From: Arcobacter sp. UBA7394
Lineage (GTDB): Bacteria > Campylobacterota > Campylobacteria > Campylobacterales > Arcobacteraceae
Assembly: GCA_002470185.1 (NCBI GenBank)
Contig: DKNG01000031.1
Span: 1 to 7,854, forward strand
Reading direction: 5' to 3'
Length of the DNA: 7,854 nt
Within the stretch, counting starts at the first letter, position 1. Every line of letters begins with the position of its first letter. The position numbers were made by a program, and so were the translations under genes. The notes under the pieces are model-generated. The model worked only from the letters and a program-made list of their open reading frames with translations, was not told the DNA's origin and did no database searches. This document shows, one piece after another, positions 1 to 5,891 of the stretch.

Positions 1-933
1 ATAACCATCAACCCATGGAATAGGGTGTTTTACATTATATTCTGGTTTATATCCTACTGCTTCAAGTCTTCTATCTGCTAGGTATTCAATATATTGTCTG
101 ATGATTCCATCTGTAAATCCAAGAATTTGACCTTGAGTGATATATGCTCCCCATGAAGCTTCCATATCTACAGCTTTTCTGAACATACCTCTTACAGTTG
201 CTTCTAACTCAGGAGTAAATAAATCTGGTCTCTCTTTTCTAGTAGAGTTAATCATGTTTTGGAATAAAAGTAAGTGAGTTACTTCATCTCTTTGAATAAA
301 TCTAATCATTTGAGAAGAACCAAGCATTTTCCCTGATTTTCCAAGTGCATACATAGCAGCAAAACCAGCATAGAAGTATAATCCCTCTAAGATTTGGTTA
401 GCAAACAGTGCAAGTACGATTTTTTCATCTGTAATATCACCTGCAAGGTTTTTATATACATCTGCAATATAGTTGTTTTTTTCTCTTAATTGAGCATCAT
501 TTTTCCACATATCGTAAATTTCGTCTGTATTATCAGAAATTGACTCTACCATAACTGCGTATGATTTAGAGTGGTTAGCTTCTTCATAAGATTGTCTAGA
601 AAGACAAGCATTTACTTCAGGAGCTGTGATATATGGGTTGATGTTATCCATTAAGTTGTTTGTTTGTAATGAATCCATGAAAATTAATTGAGATAAAACT
701 AAGTCATACATTCTTTTCTCTGGTGCAGTTAAGAATTTGTAATCTTTTGCATCACCAGTCATTTGTACTTCTTTTGGGAACCAAGTATTAGCTTCCATTG
801 TATCCCATAAATTTAAGGCCCACTGGTACTTCATTTTAGTGAAGTTAATCATTCCATCACTGTCTCCACCAAAGATTCTTCTATCGTTTAATGATTCTTG
901 TGAGTCGGGGTTGTATATTTCTTTTCTATCCAT
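1..933 (-). CDS. nrdB: Ribonucleoside-diphosphate reductase, class Ia small (radical) subunit, 3' end cut by window edge
   Basis: This is the R2 subunit of class I ribonucleotide reductase. It houses the diiron centre and tyrosyl radical that start catalysis in the cytoplasmic NrdA/NrdB complex. The visible 311 residues begin [10 protein letters not shown] and run off the left edge, so roughly 30 C-terminal residues, including the tail that docks on NrdA, are probably missing; this estimate assumes a family length near 340. Metal ligands are all recognisable by alignment to the E. coli pattern: D87 (FMDSLQ), E118 and H121 (EEANHSKSY), E183 (LEGLYFY), E217 and H220 (RDEVTH). Y125 in HSKSY matches the radical tyrosine, so this is a tyrosyl-radical enzyme and not a Tyr-less Ic type. 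W51 matches the radical-transfer tryptophan. The ATG is supported by AGAGG seven bases upstream. It lies 69 bp downstream of nrdA and is probably co-transcribed with it. Confidence 0.96.
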   Translation of the reverse strand, partial: MDRKEIYNPDSQESLNDRRIFGGDSDGMINFTKMKYQWALNLWDTMEANTWFPKEVQMTGDAKDYKFLTAPEKRMYDLVLSQLIFMDSLQTNNLMDNINPYITAPEVNACLSRQSYEEANHSKSYAVMVESISDNTDEIYDMWKNDAQLREKNNYIADVYKNLAGDITDEKIVLALFANQILEGLYFYAGFAAMYALGKSGKMLGSSQMIRFIQRDEVTHLLLFQNMINSTRKERPDLFTPELEATVRGMFRKAVDMEASWGAYITQGQILGFTDGIIRQYIEYLADRRLEAVGYKPEYNVKHPIPWVDGY

Positions 934-940
934 GGGATTT

Positions 941-945
941 CCTCT
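941..945 (-). promoter_or_regulatory. Ribosome binding site of nrdB
   Basis: Reading the minus strand, AGAGG is followed by a seven-base spacer and the ATG at 933. This is a near-ideal Shine-Dalgarno sequence and fixes the nrdB start. It means nrdB is translated independently and not by coupling to nrdA. Confidence 0.8.
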
Positions 946-980
946 ATTTATTTATATATTTATTTGAATTTTTTAATTGT

Positions 981-996
981 TTGTATTGGAATACAA
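981..996. repeat. 16-bp interrupted palindrome between nrdA and nrdB
   Basis: TTGTATT and AATACAA are perfect 7-bp inverted arms separated by two G residues. The site lies 7 bases past the nrdA stop codon and about 48 bp before the nrdB start. As RNA on the minus strand it could form a 6-bp stem with a UCCA loop, but no U-run follows, so it does not look like an intrinsic terminator. It could be a protein-binding site, an mRNA-stability hairpin, or chance in A+T-rich DNA. It does not resemble the NrdR box I know (ACAC...ATAT...GTGT type). Confidence 0.45.
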
Positions 997-1002
997 GCTG
1001 TC

Positions 1003-3387
1003 TTATTGACAACCTGAACATTCCATACTTCTATCTTCTACATCATTGTTAGCTTCTGGAGATTGCGATCTTAGGTAATAAGTCGATTTTAATCCCAGTT
1101 GCCATGCTAATGTATAGATTTCATGTAAGTGTTTACCACTTGCTTTATCTAAGCTCATGAAGATGTTTGTAGATTGACCTTGGTCGATCCATTTTTGTCT
1201 AATTGAAGCCGCTTTAATTAAGTCTAATTGATCAACTTCAAAAGATGGTTTATAATAAGACCAAGTCTCTGGGCTTAAGTTAGGAACAACAACAGGAATT
1301 AATCCTGATAAGTTCTCTTCAAACCACTTTCTTTTATATACTGGCTCAATTGCTTGAGTAGTACCAACAAGAATAGAGATAGAAGAAGTAGGAGCAACAG
1401 CCATTAAGTAACCATTTCTCATACCATTTTCTTTTACTTTAGCTCTTAATACATCCCAGTCATATCCACCATCAAATAAGTCTTTATTTAATAATGCATT
1501 TACTGCTTGAGGTGCGTGATCGTGAGGCATAATACCCTCAGACCATTTAGAACCATCAAATGTTGGGTAAATACCTTTTTCAACAGCTAAATCAGAAGAT
1601 GAGTTAATAGCATTGTATGAAATTGCTTCCATTACTTGGTCAATCTTCTTGAAGTGCTCTTGGCTTCCCCAGTGAATTTGTTGTTCAGCTAACATTTGAG
1701 CTTCACCCATAACACCAAGACCAATTGATCTTGATTTTAAGTTTGTAGCTTTTACTTTTCTAAGAGGGTAGAAGTTTAAGTCAATTACATTATCAAGCAT
1801 TCTTACTGCAATTGGTACAACTCTTTCAATATCCTCTTTTGAGCTAATTCTAGATAAGTTTACAGAAGCTAAGTTACAAACTGCCGTATCTCCATCAATT
1901 TTCTCTTTTTCTACGATGAATACTTTCTTTCCACCAATAGAATCTAAAGCAGTTACTTTGTTTGCTTTTTTAGTGATACCACCGTCAACTACTACTAATT
2001 CATTCTCTTCATAAGTTTTAAATGAACCATCATTAAATTCTAATTTAATTTTGTAGTGGTTAGGGTTTGTATTTTGGAAAATCTCTGTACAAAGGTTTGA
2101 AGATCTAATATGCCCAACATGTGAGTTTGGATTAGCTCTATTTGCATTATCTTTGAAACATAAGAATGGACTTCCAGATTCAAAGTATGATGTTAAGATT
2201 TTTTTCCATAAGTCTTTTGCTTTGATTCTGTCTTTACTAACAGAGTCATCTCTTTCGTATTCTTCATATCTAGCTCTAAATGCATCACCGTGAAGTTCAG
2301 ATAAATCTTTTACTTCATAAGGGTCAAATAAAGTCCAGTGAGAATCGCTTAAGATTCTTTCCATGAAAAGGTCTGTAATCCATAATGAAGGGAATAAATC
2401 ATGCGCTCTTCTTCGCTCTTCCCCAGAGTTTTTCTTAAGGTCGATAAAGTCAACGATATCCATGTGCCATGGCTCAACGTAAACTGCAATTGCACCTTTT
2501 CTAGTACCTAGTTGGTCAACTGCTAAAGCAACATCATTTGTGATTTTTAAGAATGGAACTGTTCCACCAGCAGCACTTTTATGGTCATCAATAACACCAC
2601 CTAAAGCTCTAACTTGGTTCCAATCCCAACCAATTCCTCCACCATATTTAGATAATAAAGCCATCTCATGGTAAGAATCGAAAATACCTTCAATATTATC
2701 AGGAGTAGATCCAATATAACAAGATGATAATTGGTGTCTATTAGTTCTAGCATTTGATAATGTTGGCGTTGCTAACATTACTTCGAATTTAGAAACTACA
2801 TCATAGAACTCTTTTGCTCTTGTTTGTTTATCTTCTTCGTCCTGTGCAAGGAACATAGCAATTGCCATGAACATTTGCTGTGGTAACTCAATAGGGTTAC
2901 CAGCTTTGTTTTTAATTAGGTATCTATCGTATAAAGTTTTGATTCCTAAGTAATTGAAAAGATAATCTCTTGAAGGATCCATGTGATCATTAAGCTCGTC
3001 AAGATCGTATCCTTCTCCAAGATTAGGAATTAATCTTCCCGCGTCTTTTCCATACTTTAAATAATCTTTTAAATGGCAATATGGCTCGCCTTTGATACCA
3101 TGAGTCTCTTTTCCTACTCTATGGTAAAGGTCAAATAAATATAATCTAGCTGCAGTAAAAGTCCAATTTGGAACATCTATGTCAATTTTTTCTACTGCTG
3201 TTTTAATCAGTGCATCTTGAACATCTGCACTTTTCATTCCATCAATAAATTTAATTTGTGAATCAAGTTCTAATTCACTTTGAGATACTCCATCTAATTC
3301 TGCTGTAGCGTCAATAGTCATCTTTTGAATTTTAGTGATATCTAAAACTTCTTTTCGACCATTTCTTTTTTCGATCATAATTGCCAT
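1003..3387 (-). CDS. nrdA: Ribonucleoside-diphosphate reductase, class Ia large (catalytic) subunit
   Basis: This is the R1 subunit, which reduces ribonucleoside diphosphates to deoxyribonucleotides with NrdB. An ATP-cone (about residues 4-95, with KRNG at 7-10) should bind ATP/dATP and control overall activity. Next come the all-alpha domain and the ten-stranded barrel. Catalytic residues are in place: redox C223 (SSCYIG), the NLCTE motif with N431, thiyl-forming C433 and E435, redox partner C504 (AVCNLAS), paired Y770/Y771 for radical transfer, and a C-terminal CSGC pair (C790, C793) that re-reduces the active site through thioredoxin or glutaredoxin. The length of 794 residues is slightly above the E. 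coli enzyme. The main oddity is that the NLCTE-to-C504 spacing is about 70 residues, whereas I recall about 25 in E. coli, implying an insertion at about 440-498. The first ATG is chosen because AGAAGG lies nine bases upstream; the next Met (residue 4) would be too far. It lies 62 bp after purB. Confidence 0.98.
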   Translation of the reverse strand: MAIMIEKRNGRKEVLDITKIQKMTIDATAELDGVSQSELELDSQIKFIDGMKSADVQDALIKTAVEKIDIDVPNWTFTAARLYLFDLYHRVGKETHGIKGEPYCHLKDYLKYGKDAGRLIPNLGEGYDLDELNDHMDPSRDYLFNYLGIKTLYDRYLIKNKAGNPIELPQQMFMAIAMFLAQDEEDKQTRAKEFYDVVSKFEVMLATPTLSNARTNRHQLSSCYIGSTPDNIEGIFDSYHEMALLSKYGGGIGWDWNQVRALGGVIDDHKSAAGGTVPFLKITNDVALAVDQLGTRKGAIAVYVEPWHMDIVDFIDLKKNSGEERRRAHDLFPSLWITDLFMERILSDSHWTLFDPYEVKDLSELHGDAFRARYEEYERDDSVSKDRIKAKDLWKKILTSYFESGSPFLCFKDNANRANPNSHVGHIRSSNLCTEIFQNTNPNHYKIKLEFNDGSFKTYEENELVVVDGGITKKANKVTALDSIGGKKVFIVEKEKIDGDTAVCNLASVNLSRISSKEDIERVVPIAVRMLDNVIDLNFYPLRKVKATNLKSRSIGLGVMGEAQMLAEQQIHWGSQEHFKKIDQVMEAISYNAINSSSDLAVEKGIYPTFDGSKWSEGIMPHDHAPQAVNALLNKDLFDGGYDWDVLRAKVKENGMRNGYLMAVAPTSSISILVGTTQAIEPVYKRKWFEENLSGLIPVVVPNLSPETWSYYKPSFEVDQLDLIKAASIRQKWIDQGQSTNIFMSLDKASGKHLHEIYTLAWQLGLKSTYYLRSQSPEANNDVEDRSMECSGCQ
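1894..2070 (-). other. Lineage-type insertion in NrdA between catalytic NLCTE motif and second redox cysteine
   Basis: NrdA residues 440-498 form a hydrophilic, lysine- and glutamate-rich segment with alternating beta-like stretches (KIKLEF, ELVVVDGG, KKVFIVEKE). It lies between C433 and C504, where the enzymes I know have only a short linker. It is in frame, has base composition like its surroundings, and lacks intein splice-junction residues, so it is read as part of the mature protein. I recall similar inserts in NrdA of Campylobacter and Helicobacter, so it may be general in the phylum. Its function is unknown to me. Confidence 0.6.
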
Positions 3388-3396
3388 ATTATATTA

Positions 3397-3402
3397 CCTT
3401 CT
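3397..3402 (-). promoter_or_regulatory. Ribosome binding site of nrdA
   Basis: The minus strand reads AGAAGG, then nine bases, then the ATG at 3387. It supports the first Met over the in-frame Met at residue 4. The rest of the purB-nrdA gap (3388-3449) is A+T-rich, with no hairpin I can support. Confidence 0.7.
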
Positions 3403-3449
3403 ATTATTTATATTTTGTTGTATTTATTAAAATTTTTTAGTTACTAATA

Positions 3450-4778
3450 TTATTTAAAAACTCTTTTGAAAATTGCACTTACATTTTTAGTGTAATAGTC
3501 AAAATTGAAACATTCTCTAATTTGTTCTTCTGATAATGATTTTCTTAATTCATCGTCAGCTAATAAGTGACCTAAGTATAAAGATTCACCTTTTTTGTTT
3601 GTAGTAGCTTTACCTTGTTGGATTTCTCCCCAAACTTTCATAGCATTTCTTTGAACAATTCTATATGCATCTTCTCTTGATACACCTTGTAATGGTAACT
3701 CTAATAATACTCTTTGAGAGAATACTAATCCACCAGTTAAGTTTAAGTTTTTCATCATGTTTTCTGGCATAACAGTTAAGTTAGCAATAACATTGTTCAT
3801 TCTGTGTAACATGAAGTCAGATGTAATAAATGCATCTGGTAACCAGAATCTTTCACTTGAAGAGTGAGAAATATCTCTTTCGTGCCATAAAGCAACGTTT
3901 TCCATTGCTGGAACTGCGTGAGCTCTAATAGATCTAGCAAGACCTGTAATATTCTCAGTTAAGATTGGATTTCTTTTGTGAGGCATTGCAGAAGAACCTT
4001 TTTGACCTTTTGCAAAATACTCTTCACATTCGTAAACTTCTGTTCTTTGTAAGTGTCTTACTTGAACAGCGAATTTTTCAATAGTTGAAGCCATAGAAGC
4101 TAAAGCAGTAGCAAGTCTTGCATATCTATCTCTATGAACAACTTGATTAGAACAAGGTTCAGGTTTTAAACCTAATTCTTTCATTGCATACTCTTCTAAT
4201 TCTAAAGGAGCGTGTGCGAAGTTACCCATTGCACCAGAGATTTGACCAACAGAGATAACTTTAAGAGTTTGTTTTAAATTCTCTAAGTGTCTTTTCATTT
4301 CATCATACCAAACAGCAAGAGTTAAACCAAAAGTAATAGGCTCTCCATGAATACCATGAGATCTTCCTACCATTAGAGTATATTTGTGCTCTTTTGCTCT
4401 TCTTTTGATAGATTTCATAAGCATTTTAACGTCTTTGATAATTAGCTTTAATGAATCTCTCATTTGGATTGCAACACCAGTATCAACTGCATCAGAAGAA
4501 GTCATACCATAGTGGAACCATCTTGATTCTTCACCTAAAGATTCAGAAACACTTGTATTAAAAGCAATTAAATCATGTTTAGTAACAGCTTCAATCTCTT
4601 CAATTCTTTCTACTGAAAAAGTAGCATTTTTTACAATCTTCTCTGCATCTTCGTCTGGAATTAACCCAATTTTATTCCAAGCTTTTACAGCTGCTTTTTC
4701 AACTTCTAGCCATGCTGCATATCTAGCTTGTTGAGTCCATTTTGAACTCATTTCTTCTCTAGCATATCTTTCAACCAT
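3450..4778 (-). CDS. purB: Adenylosuccinate lyase
   Basis: This is a fumarase/aspartase-superfamily enzyme that removes fumarate from SAICAR and from adenylosuccinate, serving both IMP synthesis and the IMP-to-AMP step in the cytoplasm as a homotetramer. The 442 residues align almost without gaps to the B. subtilis enzyme as I remember it, up to the active-site region. The catalytic-pocket histidines are present: H68 (KHD), H89 (FHYG) and H141 (GRSHGIHGEP). The family signature GSSAMPHKRNP is at 261-271, with the flexible-loop catalytic serine at S262/S263. WHERDISHSS (298-307) is also typical. It starts MVERYAREEM, matching the usual PurB N-terminus, with TAGGGG eight bases upstream. It is the first gene of the minus-strand cluster purB-nrdA-nrdB and is divergent from the pseudouridine synthase gene. 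It is likely transcribed from a promoter in the 148-bp gap. Confidence 0.98.
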   Translation of the reverse strand: MVERYAREEMSSKWTQQARYAAWLEVEKAAVKAWNKIGLIPDEDAEKIVKNATFSVERIEEIEAVTKHDLIAFNTSVSESLGEESRWFHYGMTSSDAVDTGVAIQMRDSLKLIIKDVKMLMKSIKRRAKEHKYTLMVGRSHGIHGEPITFGLTLAVWYDEMKRHLENLKQTLKVISVGQISGAMGNFAHAPLELEEYAMKELGLKPEPCSNQVVHRDRYARLATALASMASTIEKFAVQVRHLQRTEVYECEEYFAKGQKGSSAMPHKRNPILTENITGLARSIRAHAVPAMENVALWHERDISHSSSERFWLPDAFITSDFMLHRMNNVIANLTVMPENMMKNLNLTGGLVFSQRVLLELPLQGVSREDAYRIVQRNAMKVWGEIQQGKATTNKKGESLYLGHLLADDELRKSLSEEQIRECFNFDYYTKNVSAIFKRVFK

Positions 4779-4786
4779 CTATAAAA

Positions 4787-4792
4787 CCCCTA
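4787..4792 (-). promoter_or_regulatory. Ribosome binding site of purB
   Basis: TAGGGG on the minus strand lies eight bases before the purB ATG at 4778. It is a strong match to the 16S anti-SD sequence in an otherwise A+T-rich leader and supports the chosen start. Confidence 0.65.
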
Positions 4793-4800
4793 TTTGTAGT

Positions 4801-4806
4801 ATTTTA
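4801..4806 (-). promoter_or_regulatory. Candidate -10 element for purB-nrdA-nrdB
   Basis: On the minus strand TAAAAT (5 of 6 to TATAAT) is preceded by a T-rich tract (GTTTTTTGTTTATTT), which fits the Campylobacter-type sigma-70 promoter with a weak or absent -35 box. Transcription would start near 4794-4795 and give a leader of about 16 bases that still contains the Shine-Dalgarno sequence. In DNA this A+T-rich, such hexamers also occur by chance. Confidence 0.35.
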
Positions 4807-4847
4807 AAATAAACAAAAAACTTTTATCAAAATCTTTTGTTTATTTT
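4806..4847. repeat. 13-bp inverted repeat in divergent promoter region
   Basis: AAAATAAACAAAA (4806-4818) and TTTTGTTTATTTT (4835-4847) are exact reverse complements with a 16-base spacer. The spacer itself contains TTTT-ATC-AAAA at 4822-4832. The repeat sits directly upstream of the candidate purB -10 and just before a candidate -10 for the plus-strand gene, a position suited to a shared operator or bent DNA. Low sequence complexity weakens the case. Confidence 0.5.
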
Positions 4848-4849
4848 TG

Positions 4850-4855
4850 TATGAT
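4850..4855 (+). promoter_or_regulatory. Candidate -10 element for the pseudouridine synthase gene (distal)
   Basis: TATGAT matches TATAAT at 5 of 6 positions and follows a T-rich stretch ending TTATTTTTG. It would start transcription near 4862, leaving a leader of about 65 bases that contains the 12-bp tandem repeat. A second candidate, TAAAAT at 4885-4890, would give a leader of about 30 bases. I cannot choose between them. Confidence 0.3.
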
Positions 4856-4865
4856 ATGTTATCAA

Positions 4866-4889
4866 AACAAGATAAAAAACAAGATAAAA
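4866..4889. repeat. Exact 12-bp tandem direct repeat
   Basis: AACAAGATAAAA occurs twice head to tail (4866-4877 and 4878-4889) with no mismatch. The GATAA core also appears in inverted orientation at 4859-4863 (TTATC) and 4822-4828 (TTTTATC), making four GATAA motifs in about 70 bp of the divergent intergenic region. The second copy overlaps the proximal candidate -10. It could be a pair of regulator half-sites or a polymerase-slippage duplication. Confidence 0.7.
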
Positions 4890-4915
4890 TTTGACCGATT
4901 TTGTAAAAAAACTTT

Positions 4916-4919
4916 AGGA
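4916..4919 (+). promoter_or_regulatory. Ribosome binding site that sets the TTG start of the pseudouridine synthase
   Basis: AGGA followed by seven bases leads to TTG at 4927. No ATG, GTG or other TTG start nearby has comparable support, and the first in-frame ATG (codon 45) would cut off most of the S4-like domain. The site therefore decides the start. Confidence 0.7.
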
Positions 4920-4926
4920 AAAAATA

Positions 4927-5823
4927 TTGCCGTTTACTTTAAAGAAAATTAAAGCTATAAAAGATAAAAAATTAAGTTTATTTTTGCTACAAGATTTAAA
5001 AATAAACCACCGTAACGCCCAAAGATACGCATCTAGAGGCAGAATTTTCGATGAAAGCATGACTGCAATCAAGCCAGGTGATCTAATACCTGATGAATAT
5101 ATATACATGGCTGTTTTTGAGGGAGTTTCTAGGGGGTTAAGACCTATACTAGAATTCGAAGAGTTTGCTATTTTTGACAAACCAACACACCTTATGGTTC
5201 ACCCAATTTCAAAAAATACTCAATACTCATTATTAGACGAAATTCGCTTTCATTTTGGTGAAAATGCCAATTTAATTCATAGAATTGATGCAGAAACATC
5301 AGGATTAGTAATAGTAGGTAAAAATAAAAAAAGTGAAAAAATCCTAAAAGATATGTTTGAAGAAAAAAAATATTATAAATCATATTTAGCTCTAGTTGAT
5401 GGAAAACTTGAAAAAGAAGTTGTAATTGACAGCAAACTTGAAAAAGAAGGGAAAAATATTGGTGTTAGAATGAAAGCAGGAGATACTGGAAAAGAATCCT
5501 GTACTACAATCAAACCAATGATATACAATGAAGAAAAAAATATAACTTTAGTAGAAGCTCTACCAATTACGGGAAGACAACATCAAATTAGAGTTCATTT
5601 ATATTCAATTGGACATAGAATTGTAGGAGACCCAATTTATGGAATTGAAGATAATATTGCCGAAGAATATCTAAACAAAACCCTAAGTAAAGATAGGAGA
5701 TTTGAAGAGACGGGAAGCTCTAGGTTATGGCTACATGCAAATTATTTAGAGTTTACATTCAAAGGTATAACATATAAAATAAAATCAAAAAACAATGAAA
5801 TAATCAAAGAATTAAACTCATAA
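4927..5823 (+). CDS. RluA-family RNA pseudouridine synthase with S4-like domain (TTG start)
   Basis: This is predicted to isomerise specific uridines in rRNA (or tRNA) to pseudouridine. The 298 residues begin with an S4-like RNA-binding segment (about 16-63; NAQRYASRGRI, then IKPGDLI), followed by the RluA catalytic fold. The family motif HRIDAETSG at 118-126 holds the catalytic aspartate D121. Y153 in KSYLALVDG matches the conserved active-site tyrosine, and TGRQHQIRVHL (215-225), GDPIYG (234-239) and RLWLHA (266-271) are the remaining family signatures. Nothing essential is missing. The start is TTG with a good AGGA at the right distance, and an ATG-only gene caller would truncate it. It is divergent from purB and followed 68 bp later by a histidine kinase on the same strand. 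Which uridine is modified cannot be told from sequence, so I give no Rlu letter. Family assignment is secure; substrate is open. Confidence 0.93.
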   Translation: MPFTLKKIKAIKDKKLSLFLLQDLKINHRNAQRYASRGRIFDESMTAIKPGDLIPDEYIYMAVFEGVSRGLRPILEFEEFAIFDKPTHLMVHPISKNTQYSLLDEIRFHFGENANLIHRIDAETSGLVIVGKNKKSEKILKDMFEEKKYYKSYLALVDGKLEKEVVIDSKLEKEGKNIGVRMKAGDTGKESCTTIKPMIYNEEKNITLVEALPITGRQHQIRVHLYSIGHRIVGDPIYGIEDNIAEEYLNKTLSKDRRFEETGSSRLWLHANYLEFTFKGITYKIKSKNNEIIKELNS

Positions 5824-5830
5824 AAAATTA

Positions 5831-5852
5831 TATTTTACAAATCTGTAAAATA
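5831..5852. repeat. Perfect 9-bp inverted repeat after the pseudouridine synthase (weak terminator or operator)
   Basis: TATTTTACA and TGTAAAATA flank the loop AATC, starting 7 bases after the stop codon at 5823. On the plus strand it is followed by a broken T-rich run (TTTATTTTT at 5857-5865), so a weak intrinsic terminator is possible, though the stem has only two G-C pairs. The TTTTACA-N4-TGTAAAA layout also fits a homodimeric regulator site just upstream of the kinase gene. I cannot decide between these roles. Confidence 0.5.
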
Positions 5853-5879
5853 ATAATTTATTTTTAAACTTTAAAATAA

Positions 5880-5885
5880 TATAAT
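5880..5885 (+). promoter_or_regulatory. Consensus -10 element abutting the kinase start codon
   Basis: TATAAT is an exact consensus match and ends only six bases before the kinase ATG at 5892. A start point 6-8 bases downstream would fall on or next to the ATG, giving a leaderless or nearly leaderless message. This agrees with the absence of any Shine-Dalgarno sequence upstream of the ATG. A T-rich stretch lies upstream (5857-5865), with no clear -35 box. The match may be chance in A+T-rich DNA. Confidence 0.4.
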
Positions 5886-5891
5886 TTATTC

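Noticed and set aside
981..996. NrdR box in the nrd cluster
   Set aside because: The palindrome has the right length but not the conserved ACAC...ATAT...GTGT-like bases, and it lies between nrdA and nrdB, not before the operon.
1894..2070. An intein in NrdA, a common intein host protein
   Set aside because: The insertion is under 70 residues, has no terminal His-Asn before a Cys/Ser/Thr, and has no intein block motifs or endonuclease. It is better read as a permanent insertion.
3388..3449. Separate promoter or terminator between purB and nrdA
   Set aside because: Apart from the ribosome binding site, the gap is plain A+T-rich DNA. Several loose TATAAT-like strings occur but none stands out, and no stem-loop is present.
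4914..5180. 88-codon reading frame on the minus strand opposite the pseudouridine synthase start
   Set aside because: It lies fully antisense to a well-supported gene, has no recognisable domain and no good ribosome binding site. It is a shadow frame.
5192..5383. 63-codon minus-strand frame rich in Phe and Leu
   Set aside because: It is antisense to the conserved catalytic region of the pseudouridine synthase. Its hydrophobic look comes from A/T-rich codons read backwards.
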